Source of the DNA: Marinomonas phaeophyticola
GTDB taxonomy: Bacteria; Pseudomonadota; Gammaproteobacteria; Pseudomonadales; Marinomonadaceae
Reading direction: 5' to 3'
DNA: 64,000 nt
Assembly: GCF_026966905.1 (NCBI RefSeq)
Contig: NZ_JAPUBN010000021.1
Location: 124,001 to 188,000 of the forward strand
The position numbers were made by a program, and so were the translations under genes. Below the pieces are notes generated by a model. The model searched no databases. It was not told the DNA's origin and saw only the letters and a list, made by a program, of their open reading frames with translations. Positions 48,232 to 57,799 of this stretch are shown here, piece after piece. Every line of letters starts with the position of its first letter. The stretch's first letter is position 1.

Positions 48232-48575
48232 TAAAACAATTCCAAAACTTGCTCTGGTGGACGACCTATTTTTGCTTTGCCTTTGTGAATAACGATAGGG
48301 CGCTCAATCAGTTTAGGGTATTGGCACATGGCGGATAATCTTTGGGCGTCCGTTGTTTCAGGAAGGTGTAGATTAAGTTCTTTGTAAATGGCTTCTTTTG
48401 TTCTCATTAATTCAATAGGCTGTAGAGATAGAAAATGCAGTACATTTTTTAATTCGTCAACCTTTGGGCGGTTTTCCATATACAGGCGAATGGTCAGTTT
48501 AATGCCTTTTTCTTCTAAAAGAGCTAGAGTTTCTCTGGATTTTGAACATCTTGGGTTGTGATAAATCGTTGTCAT
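48231..48575 (-). CDS. arsC: Arsenate reductase-like protein (ArsC, glutaredoxin type)
   Basis: A 114-residue thioredoxin-fold protein of the ArsC family with the active-site Cys10 in NPRCSKSRETLALL, the basic residue Arg60 region and RPIVIHKGKAKIGRPPEQVLELF at the C-terminus. It is the chromosomal (YfgD-like) type; no arsenic regulator or pump adjoins, so true arsenate reduction is not assured. GGAGGTCC overlaps the region just before the ATG. It is the first gene of the arsC-wrbA-DUF2069 operon. Confidence 0.85.
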   Translation of the reverse strand: MTTIYHNPRCSKSRETLALLEEKGIKLTIRLYMENRPKVDELKNVLHFLSLQPIELMRTKEAIYKELNLHLPETTDAQRLSAMCQYPKLIERPIVIHKGKAKIGRPPEQVLELF

Positions 48576-48635
48576 TGGAGGTCCTAGGTAATATTTGGTG
48601 TGAGTTTATTAATGGTGCCGACAAATAAAACATTG

Positions 48636-48668
48636 CTAGCCCTAGCGGTAAATAACGGTTAGGGCTAG
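48636..48668. terminator. Hairpin after proS
   Basis: CTAGCCCTA (48636-48644) pairs with TAGGGCTAG (48660-48668) around a 15-base loop. On the minus strand it is followed by a T-rich stretch, consistent with ending the proS transcript. Confidence 0.6.
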
Positions 48669-48677
48669 GTATACTCT

Positions 48678-50414
48678 TTATGCGTTCTTATTCATTTTAC
48701 TTTGTAGTGTTTGTAAGACATCCGCAGATGGAATATCTTCACTCTCGCCAGAACGTCTATGCTTATACTCTAGAGTGCCATTTGCTAGTCCTTTATCCCC
48801 AACCACTATGCGGTGAGGTATGCCAAGCAATTCACAATCGGCAAATTTAACACCAGGGCGCTCTTTTCTGTCATCAAGCAAAACGTCTACACCGGCTTTA
48901 TTTAAGTCCGCATATAATGCATCACAAACCGCACGAACTTCTTCGGATTTATCGTAGTTCATGGCTACGATAGCCACATCATAAGGTGCAATAGACTCAG
49001 GCCAAACAATGCCTTTATCATCGTAATTTTGTTCAATTGCAGCGGCGACTACACGGGTAACACCAATGCCATAGCACCCCATCCACATAATTTGGCTTTT
49101 ACCATTTTCGTCCAAAACACTGGCGTTCATTGACTCAGCATATTGTTGACCTAACTGGAAAATGTGGCCAACTTCAATGCCTCGTTTGATCACGATATGG
49201 CCTTGGCCATCAGGTGATGGATCACCTTCAACCACATTTCTGATGTCAGCAACCTCAAAGTTAGGACAGTCTTTTGACCAGTTGATACCAATATAATGAT
49301 AATCGTCTTTATTGGCGCCAGCACAAAAGTCAGAAATTACCGCCGCGGAACGATCTACAATCACTTGAATGCCTTTTTCTTTAAGGCCGATCGGACCAAT
49401 AGAGCCTAATCCACAACCGACCGCATTAATAATGTCGCTTTCTTCAGCAAATTCAAATGGTGTAAGTGCGCCAGCCAGTTTTTCCACTTTTATTTCATTA
49501 ATAGAATGATCGCCTCGTAAGACAAGCGCCATGATAGTGGCTTTTCCATTCTCATCTAGGCCTTTAACAAGCATGGTTTTAACGGTTTTTTCAACAGGAA
49601 GTTTTAAGAAATCGGCAACCTGCTGTATGGTTTTACAGTTAGGCGTAAATACTTCTTCCATGTCTTGTGTCGCTGGATCGGCGACGGTTTTTGCTTCTAT
49701 GGCTTCGGCTAATTCAATATTAGCGGCAAAGTCAGAAGAGTCGCTGAATGCAATGTCATCTTCACCCGATTCTGCTAATACATGGAACTCATGGGAGAAT
49801 GCACCACCGATACTGCCTGTATCGGCACGAACTGGGCGGTAATCTAATCCAATGCGATCAAATACATTGCAGTAGGCTTGATGCATGACATCATAAGTTT
49901 CTTGCAATGATCCTTGGTTTGCATGAAAGGAATAGGCGTCTTTCATTAAAAACTCTCGTGAACGCATAACACCGAATCGTGGGCGAACCTCGTCACGGAA
50001 TTTTGTCTGGATCTGGAAGAAGTTCAACGGCAGTTGCTTGTAGCTAGTAAGCTCATTTCTCGCTAGGTCTGTTATGACCTCTTCGTGTGTTGGGCCTAAA
50101 CAATAGTCCCTGTCGTGCCTGTCTTTTAGTCGCAACAATTCAGGGCCGTATTTCTGCCATCTTCCTGTTTCCATCCATAGTTCCGAAGGCTGAACACCGG
50201 GCATTAAAACTTCAAGAGCGCCTGCGTTTTGCATTTCTTCTCTGACGATTTTTTCTGCTTTACGTAATACTTTTATGCCAGTTGGTAGCCAAGTGTATAG
50301 ACCTTTAGATACCTGTCGTATCATGCCAGCTCTAATCATTAATTGATGGCTAACGACAACCGCGTCAGTTGGGGAGTTACGTAATGTTGAAAATAAATAA
50401 TTACTTGCGCGCAT
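48678..50414 (-). CDS. proS: Prolyl-tRNA synthetase (bacterial type with editing insert)
   Basis: Attaches proline to its tRNA. The 578-residue protein has the class II core: motif 2 ([25 protein letters not shown], near 136-160), the YbaK-like editing insert (about 225-385, with [10 protein letters not shown]), motif 3 ([17 protein letters not shown], near 445-461) and an anticodon-binding domain. This is the long, editing-competent form typical of most bacteria. The start at 50414 fits the family, although the ribosome site is weak. It forms a single-gene unit. Confidence 0.94.
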   Translation of the reverse strand: MRASNYLFSTLRNSPTDAVVVSHQLMIRAGMIRQVSKGLYTWLPTGIKVLRKAEKIVREEMQNAGALEVLMPGVQPSELWMETGRWQKYGPELLRLKDRHDRDYCLGPTHEEVITDLARNELTSYKQLPLNFFQIQTKFRDEVRPRFGVMRSREFLMKDAYSFHANQGSLQETYDVMHQAYCNVFDRIGLDYRPVRADTGSIGGAFSHEFHVLAESGEDDIAFSDSSDFAANIELAEAIEAKTVADPATQDMEEVFTPNCKTIQQVADFLKLPVEKTVKTMLVKGLDENGKATIMALVLRGDHSINEIKVEKLAGALTPFEFAEESDIINAVGCGLGSIGPIGLKEKGIQVIVDRSAAVISDFCAGANKDDYHYIGINWSKDCPNFEVADIRNVVEGDPSPDGQGHIVIKRGIEVGHIFQLGQQYAESMNASVLDENGKSQIMWMGCYGIGVTRVVAAAIEQNYDDKGIVWPESIAPYDVAIVAMNYDKSEEVRAVCDALYADLNKAGVDVLLDDRKERPGVKFADCELLGIPHRIVVGDKGLANGTLEYKHRRSGESEDIPSADVLQTLQSKMNKNA

Positions 50415-50462
50415 TGTTAATTCATCTAGTTTGTTAGTGGGATAAGATTATGTAAAGCGATT

Positions 50463-51332
50463 TTAGTTTTTAAATCTGGGCTCGATCAGACCAGTAGCCG
50501 ATGTTTCTAACGCAAAAATGCCGCCAGCCTGAGGGTAGGTATCCAGCTCTTCTTCTGAGTGAGCGGCTCTGCATGTTGACACAAAAAGAGTCTTCATTTG
50601 AGGTCCACCAAAAGCAACCATTGTAGGATAAATAGCGGGGATTGGAAATTCCTCTAAAATATCACCCTGTGGGCTGATTTTGACGATTCGTTGCCCTGCA
50701 TAAAGTGCGGACCAATAATTTCCATCTGTGTCTACGGCCGCGCCGTCGGGCCTACCAAGGCCTCTAGGGAATTCTATAAAAACCTTTTTGTTCGAGGCTT
50801 TGCCTGTGTCCATGTCATAATCGAAAGTATAAACAACATGGTTTGGTGTATCTGAATAATACATGGTTTTGCCGTCTGGAGAGAATGCTAGGCCGTTTGA
50901 TGTCCAAGCAGATTGATCCAAAACAGTATGGTCACCATTCGAAAACTGATGCAGTGCACCTTTAAACGCATCTTTGGGAGAATACATGGTGCCAGCTAAA
51001 AAACGCCCATTAAAGTCACAGCGACCATCATTGAAACGGGTGGTCTGTCTATCGTAGTTAGCGATCCAGTAAGGCATAAGCTCACTGTTAAAATCTGTAA
51101 AAGTATATACCCCAGAACGAAATGCAGCGATAAATCCGCCGGATTCAGTGAGAGAGAAACAGCCTATTTCTTCATCAAATTGACGCGTTTCTAGCGTGTC
51201 TGTAGACAGATTGAAGCGACATAATTGAAACGAGTCAATGTCAACATAATACAGAGTATCTGTTTTTTCGTCCCATCGAGGGCATTCTGCAAGTTTTGCT
51301 TGAGCGTCAATCAAACACTGTACGTTAGGCAT
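50463..51332 (-). CDS. SMP-30/gluconolactonase family protein
   Basis: A 289-residue six-bladed beta-propeller lactonase, expected to hydrolyse sugar lactones with a divalent metal. Features are the metal-ligand Glu of LAECPRWDE (near 16), NDGRCDFNGRFLAGTM, TSNGLAFSPDGKTMYYSDT and GRPDGAAVDTDGNYWSAL with the catalytic Asp. GGAGAG precedes the ATG. No sugar genes adjoin, so the exact substrate is unknown. It is in the same direction as proS, 48 bases upstream of the proS start. Confidence 0.87.
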   Translation of the reverse strand: MPNVQCLIDAQAKLAECPRWDEKTDTLYYVDIDSFQLCRFNLSTDTLETRQFDEEIGCFSLTESGGFIAAFRSGVYTFTDFNSELMPYWIANYDRQTTRFNDGRCDFNGRFLAGTMYSPKDAFKGALHQFSNGDHTVLDQSAWTSNGLAFSPDGKTMYYSDTPNHVVYTFDYDMDTGKASNKKVFIEFPRGLGRPDGAAVDTDGNYWSALYAGQRIVKISPQGDILEEFPIPAIYPTMVAFGGPQMKTLFVSTCRAAHSEEELDTYPQAGGIFALETSATGLIEPRFKN

Positions 51333-51674
51333 GAACTCTCCATAAAAACTGAATTAGGTATATCGGTATAATAGTGCTTAGGATTTGGTTAATTGTAAAT
51401 GTTTGAGCTTGGCTTTGCATTGAATATGGCGAAGTAAGCGTAAATATTTGCATTTTAATGGTATTAGCCCTGTCACCGGAAAACCCTGTTTGATATTATT
51501 TTGCGTGTTTTTTGATCGTTTGTGTCAAAGTGCAGATTTTGTAGGTTGGAGTTAGTTGGCAGGTCTTTTGCTATATAATTTTATGCAGTAGGTTATTTGC
51601 TCCTGTTACAAATGAAAAGAGCAAATAATGATACTTTTAAATACAAAAGAATAGGCTACATACGGAAGGCAATT
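51333..51674. other. Divergent promoter region (342 bp)
   Basis: Between the SMP-30 gene and the DUF2786 gene. A TATAAT box lies on the plus strand near 51577, but no -35 element at a normal spacing was found. No gene is supported; the N-terminal extension of the downstream frame from 51597 is treated as leader. Confidence 0.5.
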
Positions 51675-53252
51675 ATGGTGAGCATACGTAGAAAAAAGAA
51701 AGCCATTAGCAAGGTTGTAAAACTATTAAACTTGGCAACTTCTTCTAATTCAAGTGAGTCAAAAATGGCATTACGCCACGCTGAGTCTGTGATTCATCAG
51801 AACGCCTTGAAAAAATATGAAATCCCTCAATCCATGTTGTGTGATGTGAATACTCTGTTTAGAGTCAATTGGAGTCTGCCGTCTAGGGCTTTTTCTACAG
51901 AATCAGAGCCCCAGAAGCCTAAAGTGACAGAGTCTTTTTCTACAAGGCGTTTTAGTGAGAAACCTGTAGACACAAATAGATCCTATGCGAATAGCAAAAC
52001 CATTCTTGATGATTATTGTGAAGCAAATGAATCTAAAGACAAAGGTGTGGATGATAAGGCGACTTTTGGAAGCGATTTGAATGCCACTGCTGACAGATCT
52101 ACTGACTTCAAACCCAATACGAAAAAATCACAGGAAAACGTTTCGACCATGAATTACGCGGCAGATAATGTTATTAATGCGGCAAACGCTTTCCGTCCTG
52201 ATGCTGTTGCTTTCACTGATAGGTTACGAGGGCAGTATGCTTCTAGTAACCCTGATATGCCCTTCGAAGAAGATAAATATTGGAATAAAATATACACGCA
52301 ATTGGCGGACTTTAATGAAGCCGATGTCCAATCCAAATTGGATGCTCTTGCATTACAGCAAAAATTAGCGGAAGAGTCATTAAAAGAAAAGCGCAATGAA
52401 CGATTGCTAACAGAGCAAGAAGAACAAGCAGAAAGAAGTGAAAGAGCAAAAATTGAACGTAGCTTTGAAGAGGCTATTGAGAAAGCGTTTCAATTGCGGG
52501 CTCAGTCCTATGAAGCGTGGGAGAAACGTCGCTCAGACATTCGTATGCATTGTTTGCGAGAAGAGCGCGATGCCTTAGCTGGCTTTGAGGAGTTAGTTGA
52601 AGATTATAATAAAATTACCTCGGATTATCAGCGTCATATACAGCTAAAGGAGGAGTATCGTGCTGCGAAAATTATGCATGAGCTAAGGAAACAGTTATCG
52701 AATGCTGTTAAACAAGGCGAAGAAGGGCGCACTTCTTTTGATAGCGTTATTGATATTATGGCCAGTAATGATTTGTCTTTGAGAGATTTGGAGTTTTCAG
52801 ATATTAAAAGCAAAAGTTTGTTTATCAAGCTGTTAGAAAGAGAGACGGCCAAAATAGACGATATTGATGCCCGCGAAAACTATACGGATGATATGTTAAC
52901 TAAGTTTTTAACATCAACTGTCGGTGTTAAGGCACAACAGAAAGTTGTCAATCCGCTCCTTAAAATTGAAGAGTTATTGGCTTCTGCTAGTGTGAGTAGT
53001 CAGTTTGAAGCGCAAAAAAGCTTGGATCAAATTTTCCACTTAATGTCGTCAAATGGTATTAGTATAAAAGATGTGAACCTAGCGGTGATTTCTAAATATT
53101 CTGTCTTCGTGAGATTGCTCAATTGGGAAGCTGAACAGATCGTTTCCATTACTGAGCGCGAGCGTTTTACGGCGGGCGTGCTAGAAAATTATGTTGCCTT
53201 ATCCATTGATGCTGGTGACGCGAAAAAACCCGCGGCAAAGAAAACGGTTTAA
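51675..53252 (+). CDS. DUF2786-containing coiled-coil protein with internal repeat, function unknown
   Basis: A 525-residue protein with no signal or membrane segment. Residues 8-50 (ISKVVKLLNLATSSNSSESKMAL and AESVI) fit DUF2786. Residues 60-200 look disordered. Residues 215-345 form a charged coiled coil. The C-terminus carries two copies of a ~60-residue unit (about 353-411 and 447-507) sharing IMASNDLSLRD / LMSSNGISIKD, LFIKLLERE / VFVRLLNWE and RENYT / RERFT. The ATG at 51675 follows GGAAGG; an earlier frame start at 51597 lacks a site. DUF2786 occurs in phage and plasmid proteins of unknown role, so no function is claimed. Confidence 0.7.
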   Translation: MVSIRRKKKAISKVVKLLNLATSSNSSESKMALRHAESVIHQNALKKYEIPQSMLCDVNTLFRVNWSLPSRAFSTESEPQKPKVTESFSTRRFSEKPVDTNRSYANSKTILDDYCEANESKDKGVDDKATFGSDLNATADRSTDFKPNTKKSQENVSTMNYAADNVINAANAFRPDAVAFTDRLRGQYASSNPDMPFEEDKYWNKIYTQLADFNEADVQSKLDALALQQKLAEESLKEKRNERLLTEQEEQAERSERAKIERSFEEAIEKAFQLRAQSYEAWEKRRSDIRMHCLREERDALAGFEELVEDYNKITSDYQRHIQLKEEYRAAKIMHELRKQLSNAVKQGEEGRTSFDSVIDIMASNDLSLRDLEFSDIKSKSLFIKLLERETAKIDDIDARENYTDDMLTKFLTSTVGVKAQQKVVNPLLKIEELLASASVSSQFEAQKSLDQIFHLMSSNGISIKDVNLAVISKYSVFVRLLNWEAEQIVSITERERFTAGVLENYVALSIDAGDAKKPAAKKTV

Positions 53253-53302
53253 AATGCTCCACTGTTGATGTATTACTCAGTGAGCAGGAAATAAGTAAAT
53301 AG

Positions 53303-53337
53303 AAAAAGGCTCAATCGATTGTGATTGAGCCTTTTTT
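53303..53337 (+). terminator. Terminator of the DUF2786 gene
   Basis: AAAAAGGCTCAATC (53303-53316) pairs perfectly with GATTGAGCCTTTTT (53323-53336) around a six-base loop, followed by further Ts. A strong rho-independent structure 50 bases after the stop. Confidence 0.9.
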
Positions 53338-53448
53338 ATTAGGCATAACTTCTTCAGACTATCAAACTAAGACGTTTATGGGTTGATAGAAATATAAACT
53401 TATCGCTCTATTTCATATAAAAGAGACGGAAATGAGTGAGGTTAGATG

Positions 53449-53500
53449 GATTCAAGCACTACTCTACAATCGGTACAACAAGTTGAGTAGTGCTTGAATC
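53449..53500. repeat. Long perfect inverted repeat in the convergent spacer
   Basis: GATTCAAGCACTACTC (53449-53464) is the exact reverse complement of GAGTAGTGCTTGAATC (53485-53500), with a 20-base loop. No T tract follows on either strand. It lies between the DUF2786 terminator and the end of the TMEM64-dehydrogenase gene. It may be a second terminator, a folded RNA element or a small mobile repeat. Confidence 0.75.
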
Positions 53501-53528
53501 TAGACGGTTTAAACCCCAAGGTCAGGTT

Positions 53529-55667
53529 TTATTTTCCTCGTCCCCAGCGATGGAATTTCTCAACATACGTCATTAATTTGTGAGGTACATGAGCACGTTT
53601 CCATTCCCCCGCTGCGTATTTATTGGCTTCAGCCATGGTTGGGTAGATATGAATAGTACCAAGCACCTTGTTTAAGCCAAGGTTATATTTCATGGCTTGT
53701 ACATACTCGGCAATCAGGTCTCCAGCGTGGCTACCAACGATGGTAACTCCTAAGATCTTGTCTTTGCCTGGAATCGTAAGCACTTTAACAAAACCAGCCG
53801 TGTTGCGATCCGCTATGGCTCTATCTAGCTCTTCAATTTCAAATTTAACCACTTCATAAGGGATGCCTTGTGCTTTCGCTTCATCTTCGCTTAACCCGAC
53901 TCGCGCAACCTCTGGATCAGTAAAGGTGGCCCATGGAATGACTCGATAATCGACGGTGAATTGTTTGAATTTACCAAATAACGCATTGACGGCGGCAAAC
54001 CATGCTTGGTGAGCGGCAGTATGAGTGAATTGATACGAGCCAATAACATCTCCGACACCGTAGATGTTTGGAATATTGGTTCTTAAGTAATCATCAACCA
54101 CAAGGGCGCCACGTTCATTAATTTCTACGCCAATCTCTTCTAAACCAATACCGCGCACATTAGGCGTGCGGCCTACCGCGATGAGAAGCGTGTCAAATGG
54201 GACAAGGGTTTCTCCATTGTCGTGGGTGCAGCGTAAAAACTGTTCACCTTCTTTGACTACGACCTCTTCAGCCGCATGCCCCGTAAGCAGTTGAACACCT
54301 TCGTTAATGAAATTATCTGATACCCACTTGGCGGCATCTTCGTCTTCACGAGGCATGATTCTTGGACCACGTTCTATTTGTGTTACTTTAGCTCCTAGCC
54401 TAGCGAAAGACTGAGTTAGCTCACTACCTATAGGGCCACCACCAAGTACAATCAATCTACCTGGGTTTTCAGTGAGTCCCCAAATTGTGTCGCTGGTGTG
54501 GTAGTTAACTTGGTCAAGTCCCTTGATATTAGGGATAAATGGTCTGGCTCCTGTAGCAATCACAATATTTTTTGTTGTGAGGATTTTTCCATCAACTTCA
54601 ATTTCATAGGGAGAGATAACGCGAGCGTCTCCTGTGATGCATTCCACACCTAAGTCCGTGTAGCGTTCAATAGAGTCATGAGGTTCAACCTCTTTAATCA
54701 CTTTGTGGACACCTTGAAAAACCGCTTTAAAGTCAACATTCGGTTCTACGTTAGATATGCCTAATTTAGCGGCATTACGCATATCATGTGCAGTATGAGC
54801 AGCACGAATTAACGCTTTACTAGGAACACAGCCTGTATTTAAACAGTCACCACCCATTTTATGGCGTTCGATAAGGCCGACTTTTGCTTTAACAACCGCG
54901 GCGATGTAAGAGCTAACAAGCCCACCAGCCCCCGCGCCAATGACCAGCATGTTGTAATCAAATGATTGAGGTTTTTTAAACTGCTTTAAACTTTTTTGTG
55001 ATTTAACCATAGCGATAATTTTCTTTGCAATGAGGGGGAAAATACCGAGTAAAACAAAGGAGAGAATGAGACCCGGAGATAAAATACCTTGTAAGCTGTC
55101 GATTTGTGCCAGCTGTGTACCTGCATTAACAAATACCGCTGTACCGGCCAGCATACCAATTTGACTAATCCAGTAGAAGCTCCAGGTTTTAATGGGCGTT
55201 AATCCCATTAGCAGATTAATTAAAAAGAAAGGAAAGGCTGGTACCAATCGTAAGGTAAAGAGGTACAGGGCCCCATCTTTCGCCATGCCCTTATTAAACG
55301 CTTTCAAGTTTTGACCAAACTTCGCTTGCACTGACTCTCTGAATAGGTAACGAGAAACCAAAAAGGCAAGTGTTGCCCCCATTGAGCTTGCAAAAGATAC
55401 GATCAATAACCCTTGAAATAACCCGAATAGAGCGCCAGCCGCTAAAGTTAATATGACCGCTCCTGGTAAAGAAAGGGCCGTTATGAGGACATATCCAATA
55501 AAGAAAACGCCAGTAACTAAGAAGGGTTGCGCCGCTTTGAGTTCAGCAAATGATGATTGTTGTTCTTTTAAAGAGGCCAAGCTTAAATAAGTATGTAAGT
55601 CATAAGTGAAAAACAAAGCGACCACGATAGCAACAATAGCTAAAATAATGATTTTAGATGTTTTCAT
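53529..55667 (-). CDS. TVP38/TMEM64 membrane domain fused to a pyridine-nucleotide disulfide oxidoreductase
   Basis: A 712-residue fusion. Residues 1-225 form a TVP38/TMEM64 (SNARE-associated/DedA-like) membrane domain with the PGAVILTLAAGALFG and RLVPAFPFFLINLLMG segments. Residues 236-700 form a mercuric-reductase/dihydrolipoamide-dehydrogenase-type FAD enzyme with FAD site GAGAGG (244-249), redox Cys275/Cys280, NAD site GGGPIGSE and a C-terminal dimer domain with His in IHIYPTMAEA. The redox partner is unknown; no metal-binding HMA domain or mer genes are present, so mercury reduction is not supported. This fusion is known in marine bacteria. It is divergent from hpf. Confidence 0.88.
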   Translation of the reverse strand: MKTSKIIILAIVAIVVALFFTYDLHTYLSLASLKEQQSSFAELKAAQPFLVTGVFFIGYVLITALSLPGAVILTLAAGALFGLFQGLLIVSFASSMGATLAFLVSRYLFRESVQAKFGQNLKAFNKGMAKDGALYLFTLRLVPAFPFFLINLLMGLTPIKTWSFYWISQIGMLAGTAVFVNAGTQLAQIDSLQGILSPGLILSFVLLGIFPLIAKKIIAMVKSQKSLKQFKKPQSFDYNMLVIGAGAGGLVSSYIAAVVKAKVGLIERHKMGGDCLNTGCVPSKALIRAAHTAHDMRNAAKLGISNVEPNVDFKAVFQGVHKVIKEVEPHDSIERYTDLGVECITGDARVISPYEIEVDGKILTTKNIVIATGARPFIPNIKGLDQVNYHTSDTIWGLTENPGRLIVLGGGPIGSELTQSFARLGAKVTQIERGPRIMPREDEDAAKWVSDNFINEGVQLLTGHAAEEVVVKEGEQFLRCTHDNGETLVPFDTLLIAVGRTPNVRGIGLEEIGVEINERGALVVDDYLRTNIPNIYGVGDVIGSYQFTHTAAHQAWFAAVNALFGKFKQFTVDYRVIPWATFTDPEVARVGLSEDEAKAQGIPYEVVKFEIEELDRAIADRNTAGFVKVLTIPGKDKILGVTIVGSHAGDLIAEYVQAMKYNLGLNKVLGTIHIYPTMAEANKYAAGEWKRAHVPHKLMTYVEKFHRWGRGK

Positions 55668-55982
55668 GGGCGCTCTCCATAGATTTCTGCTTATTGAGAG
55701 GGGTAATCTTGATCATAGTGGTTTTAAATTCTCTTAAATGCGATGTGTATTGAATAGGACATATCTCCATAAATTTAGTTCAGTAAGTTATTGAAAAACT
55801 TTATAGAAACGTATTTGTTCAGTATTTTGTCTAATTATTGTTCGGAATCAGAAAAAAACAATAATTAAGGTTGAATTTTTGGTGATTAGGCCATAAGTTT
55901 TAATTAGGTTAAATAAAAAAGAGAGGTAATGGTACGTATATTTAAAATATCGTTTTGTAAATTGAATAAGGAATAATTATCT
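55668..55982. other. Divergent promoter region upstream of hpf (315 bp)
   Basis: No gene seen. It contains an inverted repeat at 55832-55867 and must hold the promoters of both the TMEM64-dehydrogenase gene and hpf. Confidence 0.55.
55832..55867. promoter_or_regulatory. Inverted repeat upstream of hpf
   Basis: TAATTATTGTT (55832-55842) and AACAATAATTA (55857-55867) are exact reverse complements with a 14-base spacer. It could be an operator for a dimeric regulator or, as RNA, a weak hairpin. Low G+C makes chance pairing possible. Confidence 0.4.
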
Positions 55983-56381
55983 ATGTATACTCTTAATATT
56001 AGTGGTCATCACGTAAAGTCTGGAGATGCAACACAGGCAATAGTGAAAGAAAAAATGGATCATCTTCAACGTATTAATAATCAGATAACCACGATCAATG
56101 TTATTTTGAATTCTGAAAAACATGCAACAAATGAAGTAATTGCAGAGGCGAGTGTTCATATTCCTGGCCATGATTTATTTGCAACAGCCAAAACCGACAA
56201 ACAGTTGTCTGTGGCACTAGATATGCTGGTTAGCAAACTAGAGAAACAACTGGTAAAACATAAACCCCGTCACCCTTCTGGACGAGTACATCATGTGAAT
56301 GCCAAAGATGTAGAGAGTTCTGTTGAGAAGGAATATCAAGCAGAGTTCAACGAATTAGTTGAACGAGAGGTTATTAACTAG
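55983..56381 (+). CDS. hpf: Ribosome hibernation promoting factor (HPF/YfiA family)
   Basis: Binds the 30S decoding region to inactivate ribosomes in stationary phase. The 132-residue protein has the family fold: YTLNISGHHVKSGDATQAIVKEKMDHLQR at the N-terminus, EVIAEASVHIPGHDLFATAKTDK, and VALDMLVSKLEKQLVKHKPR. The C-terminal tail (about 100-132, acidic) is longer than in E. coli HPF but far shorter than the long dimer-forming type. AAGGA lies ten bases before the ATG. It ends at a clear terminator. Confidence 0.9.
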   Translation: MYTLNISGHHVKSGDATQAIVKEKMDHLQRINNQITTINVILNSEKHATNEVIAEASVHIPGHDLFATAKTDKQLSVALDMLVSKLEKQLVKHKPRHPSGRVHHVNAKDVESSVEKEYQAEFNELVEREVIN

Positions 56382-56390
56382 ATTTCTTTA

Positions 56391-56424
56391 AAGCAAGGCT
56401 CGACATCTTGGGCCTTGCTTTTTT
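56391..56424. terminator. Terminator between hpf and the patatin gene
   Basis: AAGCAAGGC (56391-56399) pairs with GCCTTGCTT (56412-56420) and is followed by Ts on the plus strand. A As precede it, so it may also serve the convergent patatin gene. Confidence 0.88.
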
Positions 56425-56434
56425 CGTTACTTAT

Positions 56435-57619
56435 TCACTTTAAAAACGCCAGTATTTTATCTTTTTCCCACATAGCGTCTTGTTGACCTAACTCAATGAG
56501 CTCTTGGCAATATTCAGGTGTAAACAGCAAATAACTAGCTGCGGAATTACCTGATGAATCATTGTTATTCCCTGTTATATTAAGTAAAAAACGAATGCTC
56601 TTAGGTAATGTACTTATGTGCTTATCCGCAATTTCATCAATCGCTTGCGATGGAGAAATGATCAGCGAGTCAATATGCTTTATTTTAGGCACTTCAACAT
56701 CATCCTCAACATAAGAAAGAATAGTATTTATGTATTCTAGTTGTTGAATGTCCCCCTCGAGATTGTCAATAAAAGCACTATTTAGTAATTGTCCAGTAAT
56801 TTGCCCCATAGAGGGGGATGTTGGTGTTTCAGGAGAGTCTGTCCATGATTTTGGGTTACGATTTCCGCTTACACCAATCACCATAATTTTATTGGCTCCT
56901 AGTTGGATTGCTGGACTAATAGGTGACCTTTGTCTCATTGCGCCATCACCATAGAAGTGTTGTCCAATCTTTTGTGCGGGAAAAATTGTGGGTATTGCGC
57001 TTGAAGCGAGTAGATGAGCAAAATCAATTTTCGATGCCTTGCCATTTCGACGAAATCCAGACCATTCTTTTATACTTTTGTTTCCTTCGAAGAAGGTTGT
57101 GGTTTCCCCTGTTGTATAGCTCATGCAGGTTATAGCGAGAGCGTGTAGCTCTTTTTCGCTAATGGCGTCTTCAATTTGATTGAGTGGTAAAAAACGCTGG
57201 AGCAATTTTTCTAGTGGCGCATTATTAAGCAACGAAACGATTTGTTCATCACTGTTGTTTTTTATCATTGATGAAAACACTTTTGATGCTGACGAAAACA
57301 GCTCAGTACTTTTGGTTTCATAGACATTATCTGGAGTTAAGTGTCGCCAAATATAATTGAGTCGACTGACCGCTTTTGTAAAATCATGGGCATTGGTCGC
57401 CAACATACAGGCATTTAGTGCGCCTGCAGACGTACCACATAGAATAGGGAAGGGGAGCTTGCTGCCTTTAGGTAGCATTTTCCCGATGGCGGATAAAACA
57501 CCCACTTGATAGGCTGCTCGAGCACCACCACCGGACAAAATTAAAGCATGAGTATCTGCTTTAGGCTGAGATGGAGGTTGATCGTTACTCATTATGTTGT
57601 TCTTTATTTGCTCAAACAT
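56435..57619 (-). CDS. Patatin-like phospholipase
   Basis: A 394-residue lipid acyl hydrolase with the Ser-Asp dyad. The oxyanion motif GGGARAAYQ is at 30-38, nucleophile Ser64 in GTSAG (62-66), and Asp225 in GDGA. There is no signal peptide or barrel domain, so a cytosolic or membrane-surface enzyme is likely. The ATG at 57619 follows AAGG; an alternative ATG nine codons later has a weaker site. The substrate is not predictable. It is divergent from a KAS III gene. Confidence 0.87.
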   Translation of the reverse strand: MFEQIKNNIMSNDQPPSQPKADTHALILSGGGARAAYQVGVLSAIGKMLPKGSKLPFPILCGTSAGALNACMLATNAHDFTKAVSRLNYIWRHLTPDNVYETKSTELFSSASKVFSSMIKNNSDEQIVSLLNNAPLEKLLQRFLPLNQIEDAISEKELHALAITCMSYTTGETTTFFEGNKSIKEWSGFRRNGKASKIDFAHLLASSAIPTIFPAQKIGQHFYGDGAMRQRSPISPAIQLGANKIMVIGVSGNRNPKSWTDSPETPTSPSMGQITGQLLNSAFIDNLEGDIQQLEYINTILSYVEDDVEVPKIKHIDSLIISPSQAIDEIADKHISTLPKSIRFLLNITGNNNDSSGNSAASYLLFTPEYCQELIELGQQDAMWEKDKILAFLK

Positions 57620-57799
57620 GACTGACCTTGTTTACTGTACTTGAGGAACATTTTAAATATAGTTGTTTAATTACTGGCATTAAAAGACATTTTATTGATA
57701 TAACTATAGGTAATGTTGATTTCAATAATTATATTACTCATGAAGAATGAACTTAGATCATACAGATAGGATCTAAAGTATTACAAGAAGAGATAAACG

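Noticed and set aside
53529-55667. Mercury resistance
   Set aside because: The dehydrogenase resembles mercuric reductase, but there is no HMA domain, no merR, merT or merP, and lipoamide-type enzymes look alike.
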